From NCBI GenBank assembly GCA_040224245.1, contig JBEGIR010000014.1, forward strand, positions 1-64,000: a stretch of 64,000 bases of DNA. Reading direction: 5' to 3'. This DNA is from Puniceicoccaceae bacterium. Its GTDB lineage: Bacteria; Verrucomicrobiota; Verrucomicrobiia; Opitutales; JAFGAQ01. The notes under the pieces are model-generated. The model was not told where the DNA came from and ran no database searches. It saw only the letters and a list, made by a program, of their open reading frames with translations. Position 1 is the stretch's first letter. Every line of letters starts with the position of its first letter. Positions 1 to 8,835 of the stretch are shown in pieces. A program made the translations under genes and the position numbers.

Positions 1-1
1 G

Positions 2-874
2 ACGACTCTGGAGGAGCAGGAACGCCTGGATGAGGCGAAAAAAATTCTCGCAAAAGTGAATCTGCAGGCCCAACCCAAGGTCCTGATCGAACTCAACCGA
101 CTGGCTCGTTCGGAAGAAGTCAATTTTGACGTGGTTGCAGACCTGATCTCACAGGATGTCAGCTTGTCGGCAAAAATGCTCAAGCTGGCCAGCTCTCCAA
201 TGTATTCACGCGGGCAAAAATTCGGTTCGGTGCAAGAGGCACTGATGGCCATCGGATTTGAGGAGTTTCGCAACTGTTTCACTTCTGTGACTCTCAGTGA
301 TTTCATGTCGCAGGTGGGCTACCCTTATAAAGGCTTCTGGGACCACTCCCGGAGAGTGGCTGTGCTGTGCCGGGAACTTGCGAACCTGTTGGCGCGCAGG
401 GTGGTAGATCTTGCTTACACACTCGGGCTTTTTCACGACGTGGGGGCGGTGATCATCCCCCTCCACAACCGGGACTATGTGGAGCACATCCACCGGGCAT
501 TGCCGTTGTATTTTGGCATAACGGAACTGGAGTACAAAATGGTGAAGACCAATCACTGTGCTGTGGGGGAATTGTTTTGCCGAAATTGGGGTTTGCACGA
601 AGACATACTGGCTGCGCTTCGGTATCATCACCGTCCCGAGATGGATGCTTCACTTTCGAAAGGAAGCAAATCCCTCAAGGCTATTTTGCAGCTGGCCGAA
701 CTCTACAACGACAAATGGGATGCGGGGTCCGAGCTGCTCGCGCCCTTTGAGAAATCAAAGGAAACACTGGCCAATATTGGTGATGTTCTGGGACGTGATC
801 CTGAAGAACTGCAGGATCTGGAATCCGAACTTCAACAACGGGTTCAGGATAACCTTGCCGCGATGGGATCGTGA
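2..874 (+). CDS. HDOD domain protein, 5' end outside the window
   Basis: This is an HDOD (HD-related output) domain protein, a family found in bacterial signalling proteins that bind nucleotides or act as scaffolds. The frame is open to the left edge, so the start is missing; a GTG at 56 is possible but lies inside the domain start (VNLQAQPKVLIELNRL matches the beginning of an HDOD fold). The core shows the usual pattern of paired helices (LISQDVSLSAKMLKLASS), and an HD-like FHDVGAV motif sits in the middle. About 200 of the 290 visible residues are HDOD. The missing N-terminus might carry a sensor or receiver domain. No partner gene is visible to the left. The family call is fairly sure; the specific role is unknown. 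Confidence 0.8.
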   Translation, partial: TTLEEQERLDEAKKILAKVNLQAQPKVLIELNRLARSEEVNFDVVADLISQDVSLSAKMLKLASSPMYSRGQKFGSVQEALMAIGFEEFRNCFTSVTLSDFMSQVGYPYKGFWDHSRRVAVLCRELANLLARRVVDLAYTLGLFHDVGAVIIPLHNRDYVEHIHRALPLYFGITELEYKMVKTNHCAVGELFCRNWGLHEDILAALRYHHRPEMDASLSKGSKSLKAILQLAELYNDKWDAGSELLAPFEKSKETLANIGDVLGRDPEELQDLESELQQRVQDNLAAMGS

Positions 875-1086
875 TGATGGCACACCGGTGCAGGGTTGCG
901 GCATGGGATGACGCATGCGTTGTTCGGAAGTCGAGCGCTCGTGCTTGATTTTTGAGAGGCTTTCTGTATGGATTAACCGTTTGATTGTGGTTTTTTCGGA
1001 TCGAACTCCCGTTTTTCGACGGGCGATATTTCGGTTTGAGGAGTTCACGGTGTTCCGCTTTTTGATGTATGTAATCTGAATCTGCC

Positions 1087-4000
1087 ATGTCGCGTTACCC
1101 CTGTTTCTGGAAAGTGGCAGGCCTTTTCTTGCTGAGTTTTCTGCAAGGTAGTGCCTCTCCCACACAGTATTATGCCCAGGTTTATACCGAAATTCTTGGT
1201 CGAACCCCGACACCAGCAGAATGGGTGGCAAACGAGTACCGTTTTACAGCGGAATCCATCAGTGTGGAGAATGCCCGCAGCGTGATTGTTTCACTGTTGC
1301 AGTCGACGGAGTTCTCCCGCCTGGGCTATACCCCCACTGAGAAAGCATTTGTGCTATATCGCAGCATCCTGCTTCGCGAACCCAGCGCGTTGGAACTGAC
1401 ATCGGCAGCCAATCAGCTTGGCGGCAGTGCAGCTGTTGCGACTGTGGCATCCAACATGATGAACTCAGCGGAATTCCGCAACCTTCTGCTTGGTCCCGTG
1501 AAAAGTGCCCGTCCCCACTCGTGGGTGAATTCCGGACCCAGTGAACGTTCGCTCATCGGAACTGGTGGACTTGGGAATATCACGGGTGCACAGCTTCAGG
1601 CCGCTCTTGATGCGGCCTCGCCGGGAGAAACGGTATTTCTTTCACGTGGAGCACTGGTACGCACGCATCAACCGCTTATCATTCCAGCCGGGGTCACGCT
1701 CGCAACATATGATAGTGGTTCGACGGATCGCATTTTCCGAGTGCGCAAGGCCTATGGAGCAATGGGGCGCATAGTGCGTGCGGGCATGTTTGCCAGACCG
1801 ATGATCGAAATCATGCCGGGTGGCCGATTAATCGGTGTGTGGGTCGATGGGCGCCGGAGCCAACTGCGGGTGAATGACCCGACGCTGCGCAACGTAAATT
1901 TGTCCCGACAGGAACGCTTTTTTGACTCTCATAACATTCTGGTTCGTGGTGGCTTGACGGGGGATCAGGTTACGGAAGTTTCCTTTTGCAAGGTTTCGGA
2001 TTCGACGGGGTGGACTTCGATTCATGCGCTCGGACATGATGGTGGAGTCGGTGTGGGGTTTTCAAAAATAGACAACAATTTGATCACCTGTTACTCATCC
2101 AATCGCGACCTTGAAGAGTCGTTTTTCACCGACGGAATCAGCAATGCCAGCTCAGATGGTGTGATCATCAACAACGACATCGTCGATCCTTCCGATGTTG
2201 GTATCGTGATCTTCAACCCCGGCATGGTTACCGGGCAGCGTTCCCACGTGGTGGGCAACGACATCCTTTTTGCCGGAGTTGAAGGTTGGGGCGGCATCAC
2301 GATGGACCACTCAGTGAAGATCAATGATTTCTGCCTGGGTGTGAATCCTGATGGATTTTACAACTGCTTTGACGTCAGTAACCCTGCCATCACCTCTGAT
2401 TTCACTGGCACCCTTATTCAGAACAATCTGATTTGGAGCAGCGATGATCGTTTTGTGAACGTGGGCATTTCTCTGGGGGTTCATTTGTGGGGGCTGCGCA
2501 TGTTTGGCCAGGGAGGTCAGGTTCTGCAAAATCGACTCGGAACCCCATCGCAACCGCTCAATACGGGCGTGGGCATGGTAATTGCCGGAATCCGGGAACC
2601 CATTGTTCTGGAGAATGAGTTGCACCTGAAGCTCGATCAGAGCCTCATTTCCTGCTTCTCGACAGATCTATTGTTTGATCCGCTTTCCACGGCTTTGGGA
2701 GGGCCGCATTCGATGGTGCAGGAAGGATTCAAGGCCGGTGAAGCGTGGGGCATGTTGCGGGCGAAATCGAATGGATACATCTTTGGAGAATACAAGCTGC
2801 ACCCGACTGGCACGGATGATCAGGCGATTGGAATGGAGCAGACACAACTCAAGGTGCTCGAACTCAACGGAACACGCCTGACGGACCGCTGGACCATTCT
2901 TCACTCCGAGCGGAATTTTGGAGACGGTTACCAGTATTACCTTCTCCAGAATCGGGGGAACCACCAGGTGATGGAAGCGACTGCTCCTGAAACCGTTAGC
3001 GTGCAGCCCTTTTCCGGACAACCCCAGCAATACTGGAGGTTTGAGCAACTTGAAGGCAGTGCTGCGGGTGCAGGAATGCGGCTGGTGAACCAGATGACCG
3101 GAGAATACCTTGGACGGGATGGATTCGGGCAAGTGTTCACTTCAGCCGTGGCAGGTGATGCGTCCTTCAACTGGAAATTTCAGCGCATTGAGGAACGCGG
3201 CTTTGATTTTGGCCAACCGGAGTTGATGTTCCTGAATCCATTGGGTGAAGTGTTTAAACTCTACCTTGAATCGACTCGCATTTTTGAGGATCGCAGTGCG
3301 GGTAACCCGGGAGTGACGTTGTCCCTCGATCTCTATTCGGATGATCGCAGTGGCTTCAAGCCGATCGGGCAGATGGATTTCAACCGGAATGGGCGCATGG
3401 ACACCGTATACATCCGTCCGGATGGGGGCTTCTATGTCACTTTCATGACCGAGGATGGTTACACAACTGGCGGCAACATCGGAAACATGCGCACTCGCGA
3501 GACCTTTGGCTGGGATATCAGTCCACGGCTGGACTCGTGGGAAAAGCCCGTAGGCTTCATGGACATGGGCAACTCTTCAACCGAGGATCTCATCGTGATC
3601 GACCGTGAGGGTAATTTTGAGGTGGGATTTGTCACAGAGAACGGACTGGCAAACAGCAAGAAGCTGGTCAACGCCCGTGACATTGGGCTGAGTGGTGCCA
3701 CTGCGGATCTGAACTCTCCGATCAAGTCGATTGGTTCCGGTGATTTTGATGGCGACCGCAAGCGAGAGCTTCTCTTTGTCGGCCCTTCAGGGGGGCTTTT
3801 CATTGTGAAATCATCGGGGGGCGCACTGCAGCAGGCCGTGGCAGTTGGAAATCCGATGGAACGATTCGGATTTGGTGTGACTTCCGACAGCGCAAGTCCC
3901 TACAAACCAGTTGCATTAACCGATGTGAATGGTGACGGCACGGACGATCTGGTAATGGTGGATCCGGGTGGAACCCTGCTAAGCATCCTATTCCGAAACG

Positions 4001-4125
4001 GTTCGATTGCAGGCGTTGCAAATCTTGGCAATCCCCAGGCGAGCTGGAATTGGAATTTGTCGTCCCAGTCGTTCTATTCCCGCCCCATTGGCATTGCCTA
4101 CGGAACGGGTTGGTGGAACTGGTGA
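1087..4125 (+). CDS. large secreted mosaic protein: DUF4214-like, beta-helix, ricin-like and FG-GAP repeats
   Basis: The 1012-residue protein starts with a signal peptide (LFLLSFLQGSAS). Residues about 28-135 contain two repeats of the type YAQVYTEILGRTPTPAEW and SAEFRNLL, resembling DUF4214. Residues about 155-510 look like a right-handed parallel beta-helix, with Asn-rich turns and strings such as DGVIINNDIVDPSDVGIVI. Residues about 590-700 resemble a ricin-type beta-trefoil (LVNQMTGEYLG, QYWRFEQLEG). The C-terminal 270 residues hold FG-GAP/VCBS-like repeats (DFNRNGRMD, DFDGDRKRE, DVNGDGTDD). It is probably an extracellular carbohydrate-binding or carbohydrate-cleaving protein, but no catalytic residue set is recognised. 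It stands alone, about 210 bases after the HDOD gene and 190 bases before rpsB. Confidence 0.75.
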   Translation: MSRYPCFWKVAGLFLLSFLQGSASPTQYYAQVYTEILGRTPTPAEWVANEYRFTAESISVENARSVIVSLLQSTEFSRLGYTPTEKAFVLYRSILLREPSALELTSAANQLGGSAAVATVASNMMNSAEFRNLLLGPVKSARPHSWVNSGPSERSLIGTGGLGNITGAQLQAALDAASPGETVFLSRGALVRTHQPLIIPAGVTLATYDSGSTDRIFRVRKAYGAMGRIVRAGMFARPMIEIMPGGRLIGVWVDGRRSQLRVNDPTLRNVNLSRQERFFDSHNILVRGGLTGDQVTEVSFCKVSDSTGWTSIHALGHDGGVGVGFSKIDNNLITCYSSNRDLEESFFTDGISNASSDGVIINNDIVDPSDVGIVIFNPGMVTGQRSHVVGNDILFAGVEGWGGITMDHSVKINDFCLGVNPDGFYNCFDVSNPAITSDFTGTLIQNNLIWSSDDRFVNVGISLGVHLWGLRMFGQGGQVLQNRLGTPSQPLNTGVGMVIAGIREPIVLENELHLKLDQSLISCFSTDLLFDPLSTALGGPHSMVQEGFKAGEAWGMLRAKSNGYIFGEYKLHPTGTDDQAIGMEQTQLKVLELNGTRLTDRWTILHSERNFGDGYQYYLLQNRGNHQVMEATAPETVSVQPFSGQPQQYWRFEQLEGSAAGAGMRLVNQMTGEYLGRDGFGQVFTSAVAGDASFNWKFQRIEERGFDFGQPELMFLNPLGEVFKLYLESTRIFEDRSAGNPGVTLSLDLYSDDRSGFKPIGQMDFNRNGRMDTVYIRPDGGFYVTFMTEDGYTTGGNIGNMRTRETFGWDISPRLDSWEKPVGFMDMGNSSTEDLIVIDREGNFEVGFVTENGLANSKKLVNARDIGLSGATADLNSPIKSIGSGDFDGDRKRELLFVGPSGGLFIVKSSGGALQQAVAVGNPMERFGFGVTSDSASPYKPVALTDVNGDGTDDLVMVDPGGTLLSILFRNGSIAGVANLGNPQASWNWNLSSQSFYSRPIGIAYGTGWWNW

Positions 4126-4177
4126 TCCAGTGATCGTGAGTTCGGCTACGGCAGGAAAAACACATTCCTTATAAAAA

Positions 4178-4211
4178 GAGGCTTGCTTTCATTATAGTGG
4201 AAGCTAGCCTC
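4178..4211 (+). terminator. hairpin between the secreted-protein gene and rpsB
   Basis: Arms GAGGCTTGCTTTC (4178-4190) and GGAAGCTAGCCTC (4199-4211) pair almost fully around an 8-nt loop and are followed by the T-rich CGTTCTTTTATCC. It could end the upstream transcript or be part of the rpsB leader. Confidence 0.45.
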
Positions 4212-4230
4212 CGTTCTTTTATCCATTTTA

Positions 4231-4246
4231 CCGGAAGTCTTTCCGG
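4231..4246 (+). promoter_or_regulatory. small perfect hairpin in the rpsB leader
   Basis: CCGGAA (4231-4236), loop GTCT, TTCCGG (4241-4246) form a perfect 6-bp stem 70 nt upstream of the rpsB start. There is no T-run, so it is more likely an mRNA leader structure than a terminator. S2 autogenous leaders are known in other bacteria; whether this one acts that way is inference. Confidence 0.35.
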
Positions 4247-4316
4247 GAAAACTGATAACCAAAAACACTCACCATAAGAAAACGATTTCTCTCCCATTCA
4301 CGGGAGCTTTGAAGCC

Positions 4317-5360
4317 ATGAATATTACTGTAAGAGACCTGCTTGACGCCGGTGTTCACTTTGGACACCAAATCCGCCGCTGGAACCCGCGCTCAAAGCCG
4401 TTTATCCACGATCACCGCCACGGTGTTTCGATCATCGACCTCGAGAAAACGTATGAGCAACTCGAGATTGCAACCCAGTACGTTGAAGAATTGGTTGCCA
4501 AGGGCAAGGACGTGCTCTTTGTCGGAACGAAAAAACAGGCCAAGGACATCATCCGCGAGGCGGCCGTCAACGTACACATGCCGTTTTCCGTGAATCGTTG
4601 GATGGGTGGAACCCTGACAAATTTTGTTACCATCAAGTCGAGTCTGGCGAAGTACCACAAGTTTCTTGAAATGGAGACCGATGGTCGCCTGGCGAAGCTG
4701 CCCGGAAAAGAATCGGCGGCAATCCGTCGTCAGATGGAGCGCATGTTCCGGAATTTTGAAGGATTGAAGGAGGTTAAGGAACTTCCGGCGGCAATGTTTG
4801 TTGTCGACATCAAAAACGAGCAAATCGCGGTTGCGGAAGCACGTATTCTTGGCATTCCGGTTGTGGGATTGGTGGACACAAACTCCGATCCGACACAGGT
4901 GGACTACCCGATCCCGGGGAATGACGATGCGGTCAAGTCGATCCGCTTGATTGTGGAAACGATCAGCGAGGCGGTTCAAAATGGTCTCGCGCGGCGCACA
5001 ACGGTTGTGGAATCCCGCGGATTTACTCCCCGCATTCGTGAAGAACAGGTTGATCCGTCGCACGAAACGGGAGTTACCCTTCCCGAGGGATATGAAGAGT
5101 TTGGAGACAGTGCTGCTGCACCTGTCGAAGCGCCAGTTGAGGCACCCGTTGTCGAAGAAGCACCTGTCGTAGAAGCTCCCGTCGCTGAAGAAGTGGCAGA
5201 GCAGGCACCTGTTGAGCAGGAGACTGAAGAAGCTCCAGTTGTCGAAGAAGCAGCCGACGAGCAGCCGGAAGAAGAGGAAGTTGCTGAGAAAAAAGCGAGC
5301 AAACCAGCCAAGAAAGCAAAGACCACAAAGAAGAAGGCTGCTTCAGAAGAAGAAGAGTAA
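4317..5360 (+). CDS. rpsB: 30S ribosomal protein S2 with a long charged C-terminal tail
   Basis: Residues 1-230 are a standard S2 (start NITVRDLLDAGVHFGHQ; RWMGGTLTNF; IPVVGLVDTNSDP). S2 binds the 30S body near the shoulder and is needed for S1 docking. The protein is 347 residues, about 100 longer than usual. The extra tail is low complexity: first V/E/A/P repeats (VEAPVEAPVVEEAP), then a Lys/Ala-rich part (KKASKPAKKAKTTKKK) ending in EEEE. The start ATG is preceded by GGGAG about ten bases upstream. It lies 83 bases ahead of tsf in the conserved rpsB-tsf order, so the two are likely co-transcribed. Confidence 0.97.
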   Translation: MNITVRDLLDAGVHFGHQIRRWNPRSKPFIHDHRHGVSIIDLEKTYEQLEIATQYVEELVAKGKDVLFVGTKKQAKDIIREAAVNVHMPFSVNRWMGGTLTNFVTIKSSLAKYHKFLEMETDGRLAKLPGKESAAIRRQMERMFRNFEGLKEVKELPAAMFVVDIKNEQIAVAEARILGIPVVGLVDTNSDPTQVDYPIPGNDDAVKSIRLIVETISEAVQNGLARRTTVVESRGFTPRIREEQVDPSHETGVTLPEGYEEFGDSAAAPVEAPVEAPVVEEAPVVEAPVAEEVAEQAPVEQETEEAPVVEEAADEQPEEEEVAEKKASKPAKKAKTTKKKAASEEEE

Positions 5361-5443
5361 GCAAGGTAACAACCTGGTGTCAGCGGTCGAATTTGCTCGG
5401 CAATGATCGCAGAAGACCCTAAAGGAACGATAGGAATTGAGCC

Positions 5444-6034
5444 ATGAGCCAGATTAACGCAAAACAAGTAGGAGAACTTCGTGCAAAAACGGGTGCAGGT
5501 CTGATGGACTGCAAAAAAGCACTCGTGGAAGCCGGAGGAGATTTTGAAAAAGCAACGACCATTCTTCGCAAGATGGGTGTAGCCGACGCAGCCAAGCGCT
5601 CCGGTCGCAATGCCGCTGAAGGCTTGGTCGAGTCATACATTCACTTGGGTGGAAAAGTGGGCGTGCTCATCGAAATCAATTGCGAGTCCGACTTTGTCGC
5701 AAAAAACGAGGGTTTCAAGGAGTTTGCCCGGGATCTCTGCATGCACATCGCTGCAGCAAACCCGACTTATGTGAAACGTGACGACGTGCCCGAAGAATTG
5801 GTTGAAAAGGAGCGCGAAATCGCAACTGAGCAAGCCGAGGGCAAACCCGCACAAGCCATCCAGAAGATTGTGGAAGGCAAGCTGAACAAATACTTCGCCG
5901 AAAACTGTTTGATGGAACAATCTTACGTCAAGAATACGGATCAGACGATTCAGGATCTCTTGACCGAAAAGATTGCCCTGCTCGGGGAAAATATGCTGAT
6001 CAAGCGTTTTGCCCGATTTCAGGTGGGTGAGTAA
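5444..6034 (+). CDS. tsf: translation elongation factor Ts
   Basis: EF-Ts is the GDP/GTP exchange factor of EF-Tu. The N-terminal UBA-like module (VGELRAKTGAGLMDCKKAL, including the signature LRAKTGAGLMDCK) and the core-domain motif NCESDFVAKNEGFK are intact. At 196 residues it is the short form with a single core subdomain, as in Thermus and cyanobacteria, rather than the ~280-residue E. coli form. The start is supported by AGGAACGATAGG upstream. It follows rpsB and ends the transcription unit, with a strong terminator 32 bases after the stop. Confidence 0.97.
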   Translation: MSQINAKQVGELRAKTGAGLMDCKKALVEAGGDFEKATTILRKMGVADAAKRSGRNAAEGLVESYIHLGGKVGVLIEINCESDFVAKNEGFKEFARDLCMHIAAANPTYVKRDDVPEELVEKEREIATEQAEGKPAQAIQKIVEGKLNKYFAENCLMEQSYVKNTDQTIQDLLTEKIALLGENMLIKRFARFQVGE

Positions 6035-6065
6035 GGTTTTTATCGAAGCTCTACCGAATTTGCAG

Positions 6066-6101
6066 AGGCAATCAGTTTCGACTGGTTGCCTTTGTTGTTT
6101 T
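6066..6101 (+). terminator. rho-independent terminator after tsf
   Basis: AGGCAATCAGT (6066-6076), a TTCG tetraloop, and ACTGGTTGCCT (6081-6091) form an 11-bp stem with one G-T pair, followed by TTGTTGTTTT. It ends the rpsB-tsf unit. Confidence 0.88.
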
Positions 6102-6102
6102 C

Positions 6103-6142
6103 GGAATCGACGCAAAGGCATCTATGCTTGGAGGTTGATTCC
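6103..6142 (+). promoter_or_regulatory. structured leader upstream of cysH
   Basis: GGAATCGAC (6103-6111) pairs with GTTGATTCC (6134-6142), 9 bp with one G-T. Inside it, AGGC (6116-6119) pairs with GCTT (6126-6129), separated by an internal loop GCAA/GGAG. The element lies between the tsf terminator and the cysH start, so it probably sits in the cysH leader or overlaps its promoter. It does not match a riboswitch I recognise. Confidence 0.35.
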
Positions 6143-6177
6143 CCCTCGGACTTGGTACTTTTTAGCAACTCAACATC

Positions 6178-6909
6178 ATGCAAACTTTAGTCAACGTCGA
6201 GGAACTCGACATCAACACCTTGAATCAGGAACTGGCAGATCTGCCAGCAACTGGTCGATTCGAACGCGCGCTGAACCTTTTTGGAGATCGCATCTTTCTC
6301 TCAACCAGCTTTGGAGTGCAATCTGCCGTGATGCTGCACATGGCAGTTTCGATTCGTCCGGATCTGCCAGTGGTCTGGGTGGATACGGGTTATCTTTTCC
6401 CTGAAACCTATCGCTTTGCTGAGGTCCTCAGAGAGCGCCTAAACCTCAATCTGCAGACCTATGTTCCGCGCATGACCTCGGCCCACCAGGAGGCCATCTA
6501 CGGCAAGCGATGGGAAGACGGCAAAGAAGGGATCGAGGCCTACAATCGTCTGAACAAGGTGGAACCGATGAACCGCGCTGTGGTGGATCTCAATGCGCTC
6601 GCCTGGATTTCGGGACTGCGTCGGGAACAATCGAGCACACGCGAACACCTTGAGGTGATGGTGCGGCAGAACAAGGTCGTGAAAGTGCATCCGATCATCG
6701 ACTGGAGTGCAAAGGATGTGTACCACTACCTGACGAAACATGACCTTCCTTATCACCCGCTCTGGGAAGAAGGCTATGTTTCGGTTGGTGACTGGCACAG
6801 CACTTCAAAACTGTCAGACGCTGGTTCAGAGGAGGCAACGCGTTTTGGGGGAGTGAAGCGTGAGTGCGGACTGCATGAACTGTCCGGTCAGCCCGACTTT
6901 CAGATCTGA
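6178..6909 (+). CDS. cysH: phosphoadenylyl-sulfate (PAPS) reductase
   Basis: It reduces PAPS to sulfite with thioredoxin or glutaredoxin in cytosolic assimilatory sulfate reduction. The PP-loop-type core is visible ([40 protein letters not shown]). The catalytic Cys is in the C-terminal ECGLH motif. The paired CC motifs that bind the 4Fe-4S cluster in APS reductases are absent, so PAPS is the expected substrate. Its 243 residues match the E. coli enzyme. It faces the convergent cysI-cysJ operon, and no clear Shine-Dalgarno site precedes the ATG. Confidence in the assignment is high. Confidence 0.95.
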   Translation: MQTLVNVEELDINTLNQELADLPATGRFERALNLFGDRIFLSTSFGVQSAVMLHMAVSIRPDLPVVWVDTGYLFPETYRFAEVLRERLNLNLQTYVPRMTSAHQEAIYGKRWEDGKEGIEAYNRLNKVEPMNRAVVDLNALAWISGLRREQSSTREHLEVMVRQNKVVKVHPIIDWSAKDVYHYLTKHDLPYHPLWEEGYVSVGDWHSTSKLSDAGSEEATRFGGVKRECGLHELSGQPDFQI

Positions 6910-6982
6910 CCATTTACCCCACAACGTGCAGGCTTTTCCTGGCTCGTGCTGTCTGATGACGGGGTCAAGCCCTCGAGAATTC

Positions 6983-7011
6983 GGGGTAAATGGGGTCATG
7001 TATTTTTGACC
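6983..7011. repeat. palindromic REP-like remnant between cysH and cysI
   Basis: GGGGTAAATGGGGTCA (6983-6998) is nearly the reverse complement of TGACCATTTACCCC (6907-6920), just across the cysH stop. GGTCA (6994-6998) also pairs with TGACC (7007-7011) around TGTATTTT. The string TGGGGTCATGTATTTTTGAC looks, from memory, like sequences found beside REP-associated tyrosine transposases. No transposase gene is present here. Confidence 0.35.
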
Positions 7012-7056
7012 ACTGCACCCCAGGTAGCATTGCGCAAGAATTCCTTATGGAAGAAT

Positions 7057-7082
7057 GAGGCAGAGCTGATGGCTTCTGCCTC
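7057..7082. terminator. hairpin between convergent cysH and cysI
   Basis: GAGGCAGA (7057-7064) and TCTGCCTC (7075-7082) form a perfect 8-bp stem with a 10-nt loop, in the gap between convergent genes. There is no strong T-run on either strand, so the terminator role is tentative. Confidence 0.4.
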
Positions 7083-7107
7083 TCACAATCCTAGGTGGGG
7101 GAACGCA

Positions 7108-8835
7108 TCAAATCATGTATTCCTTGTATTTCACATCATTGTGAAACTCTGATCCCTTGCGAGTGGGAGCCACGTAGCCTGCGCGGATTACAAAATCTCC
7201 AAAATGCTCACCCTTTTTTCGGTGAGTGGCGTAGTCAATCAGGATGGGCCGGAGCAGCGGAACCAGGTTATCCTGAGGCACGGCATCCCGGTAAAGCTTG
7301 TTCAGACGATTCCCGTTGAACGCTGCACCCAGGTAGACGTTGTAAACGCCAGGAGCCTTGCCCACAAAGGCAATTTCGCCGAGATACGGACGGGCACAGC
7401 CGTTCGGGCAGCCCGTCATGCGAATCACGATCGAATCATCTCTCAGTCCATGCTCTTTCATGATCTCCTCCAGCTGAGTGACCACGTCCGGCAGGTAGCG
7501 TTCGCTTTCCGCGAGCGCGAGGCCACAGGTCGGCAGCGCCACACAGGCCATGGAACTGAGCCGCATGCCCGTCTGGTGCAAGCCCTTGTACAGTTTGTAC
7601 TGATTGATCAGTTGCTCGATTGCAGGTTTGTCCTCGGGCGCAACGCAACCAATGATCACATTTTGATTGGCGGTCATGCGGAAATCCCCCTTGTGGATTT
7701 TGGCGATTTCGAGCAGACCTGTTTTGAGTGGATAATCTGCGCTATCCTTGATGCGACCATTCTGAATGAAGAGCGTCAGGTGTTGTTTTCCATCCGCACC
7801 CTGAGTCCAACCATAGCGATCACCGTTGCTTTCGAATGAAAATTCGCGTGCGGTTTGCAGCGGGTAACCCAGGCGCTGTTCGACCTCCGCCCGAAATGCC
7901 TCCAGACCCATGCGTTCGATGGTGTATTTGAGACGAGCCTGCGCGCGATCCGAGCGATTTCCAAAATCACGCTGTGTGGTCATCACCTTTTCGGCAACAT
8001 CCACTGCCTGTTCCGGTGTGCAAAATCCAAGCAAATCTGCGAGTCGTGGGAAGGTGTCCTCTCTGCCATGAGTCATCCCCATACCGCCACCGACAGTAAC
8101 ATTGTAGCCAACGAGTTGACCTTGGTCGTCGGCAATTGCGATAAAACCGAGGTCATGCGCGTAGATATCCACGTCATTGCTGGGTGGCACTGCAATGACC
8201 ACCTTGAATTTTCGAGGCAGATAGGTAGCGCCATAGAGCGGTTCCTCTGGCTCTGCACCTCCGCTAACCTTTTCTTCGTCGAGCCAGAGTTCATGGTAGG
8301 CGCGGGTGCGTGGAAGCAGATGGGAGCTGATCGCCTCGGCCAATTTGTGCACCTCGGCGTGAAGGTGGCTCTGATATGGGTTGGGGTTGCACATCACGTT
8401 GCGGTTGACGTCACCGCACGCAGCGATGGTATCGATGCAGGCCTTATTGATGTCCTGAATCGTGCGCTTGAGATTGCCCTTGATGACGCCGTGATACTGG
8501 AAAGTCTGCCGCGTGGTCAGACGCAATTGTCCGTTTGCCCAGGTATCGGCGATCCGGTCGATTGCAATCCATTGTTCGGGTGTGATGACTCCTCCGGGGA
8601 TGCGAAGGCGGATCATGAACGAATGCGCTTTCTCGAGCTTCTTCTTGCGGCGTTCCGCACGTACATCGCGGTCGTCCTGAATGTAGAAGCCGTGAAATTT
8701 GGTGAGTTGCGCATCCTCTTCAGGAATGCCTCCCGTGAGAGGATTCTGAATCGATTCCGCCAATGTACCACGAAGGTAGTTGCTTCGGGTTTTGATTCCC
8801 TCGTTGGCGTGAAGTTTGTTTGGATCAGTAGACAT
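7108..8835 (-). CDS. cysI: sulfite reductase (NADPH) hemoprotein beta subunit
   Basis: CysI carries siroheme and a 4Fe-4S cluster and reduces sulfite to sulfide with six electrons delivered by CysJ. The two ferredoxin-like halves are visible ([28 protein letters not shown]). The cluster ligands appear in [13 protein letters not shown] and [14 protein letters not shown], where the four Cys residues are expected. At 575 residues it matches E. coli CysI. It overlaps the end of cysJ by 11 bases, so the pair is a coupled operon. Siroheme supply is encoded next door by cobA and a CbiX-like gene. Confidence 0.96.
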   Translation of the reverse strand: MSTDPNKLHANEGIKTRSNYLRGTLAESIQNPLTGGIPEEDAQLTKFHGFYIQDDRDVRAERRKKKLEKAHSFMIRLRIPGGVITPEQWIAIDRIADTWANGQLRLTTRQTFQYHGVIKGNLKRTIQDINKACIDTIAACGDVNRNVMCNPNPYQSHLHAEVHKLAEAISSHLLPRTRAYHELWLDEEKVSGGAEPEEPLYGATYLPRKFKVVIAVPPSNDVDIYAHDLGFIAIADDQGQLVGYNVTVGGGMGMTHGREDTFPRLADLLGFCTPEQAVDVAEKVMTTQRDFGNRSDRAQARLKYTIERMGLEAFRAEVEQRLGYPLQTAREFSFESNGDRYGWTQGADGKQHLTLFIQNGRIKDSADYPLKTGLLEIAKIHKGDFRMTANQNVIIGCVAPEDKPAIEQLINQYKLYKGLHQTGMRLSSMACVALPTCGLALAESERYLPDVVTQLEEIMKEHGLRDDSIVIRMTGCPNGCARPYLGEIAFVGKAPGVYNVYLGAAFNGNRLNKLYRDAVPQDNLVPLLRPILIDYATHRKKGEHFGDFVIRAGYVAPTRKGSEFHNDVKYKEYMI

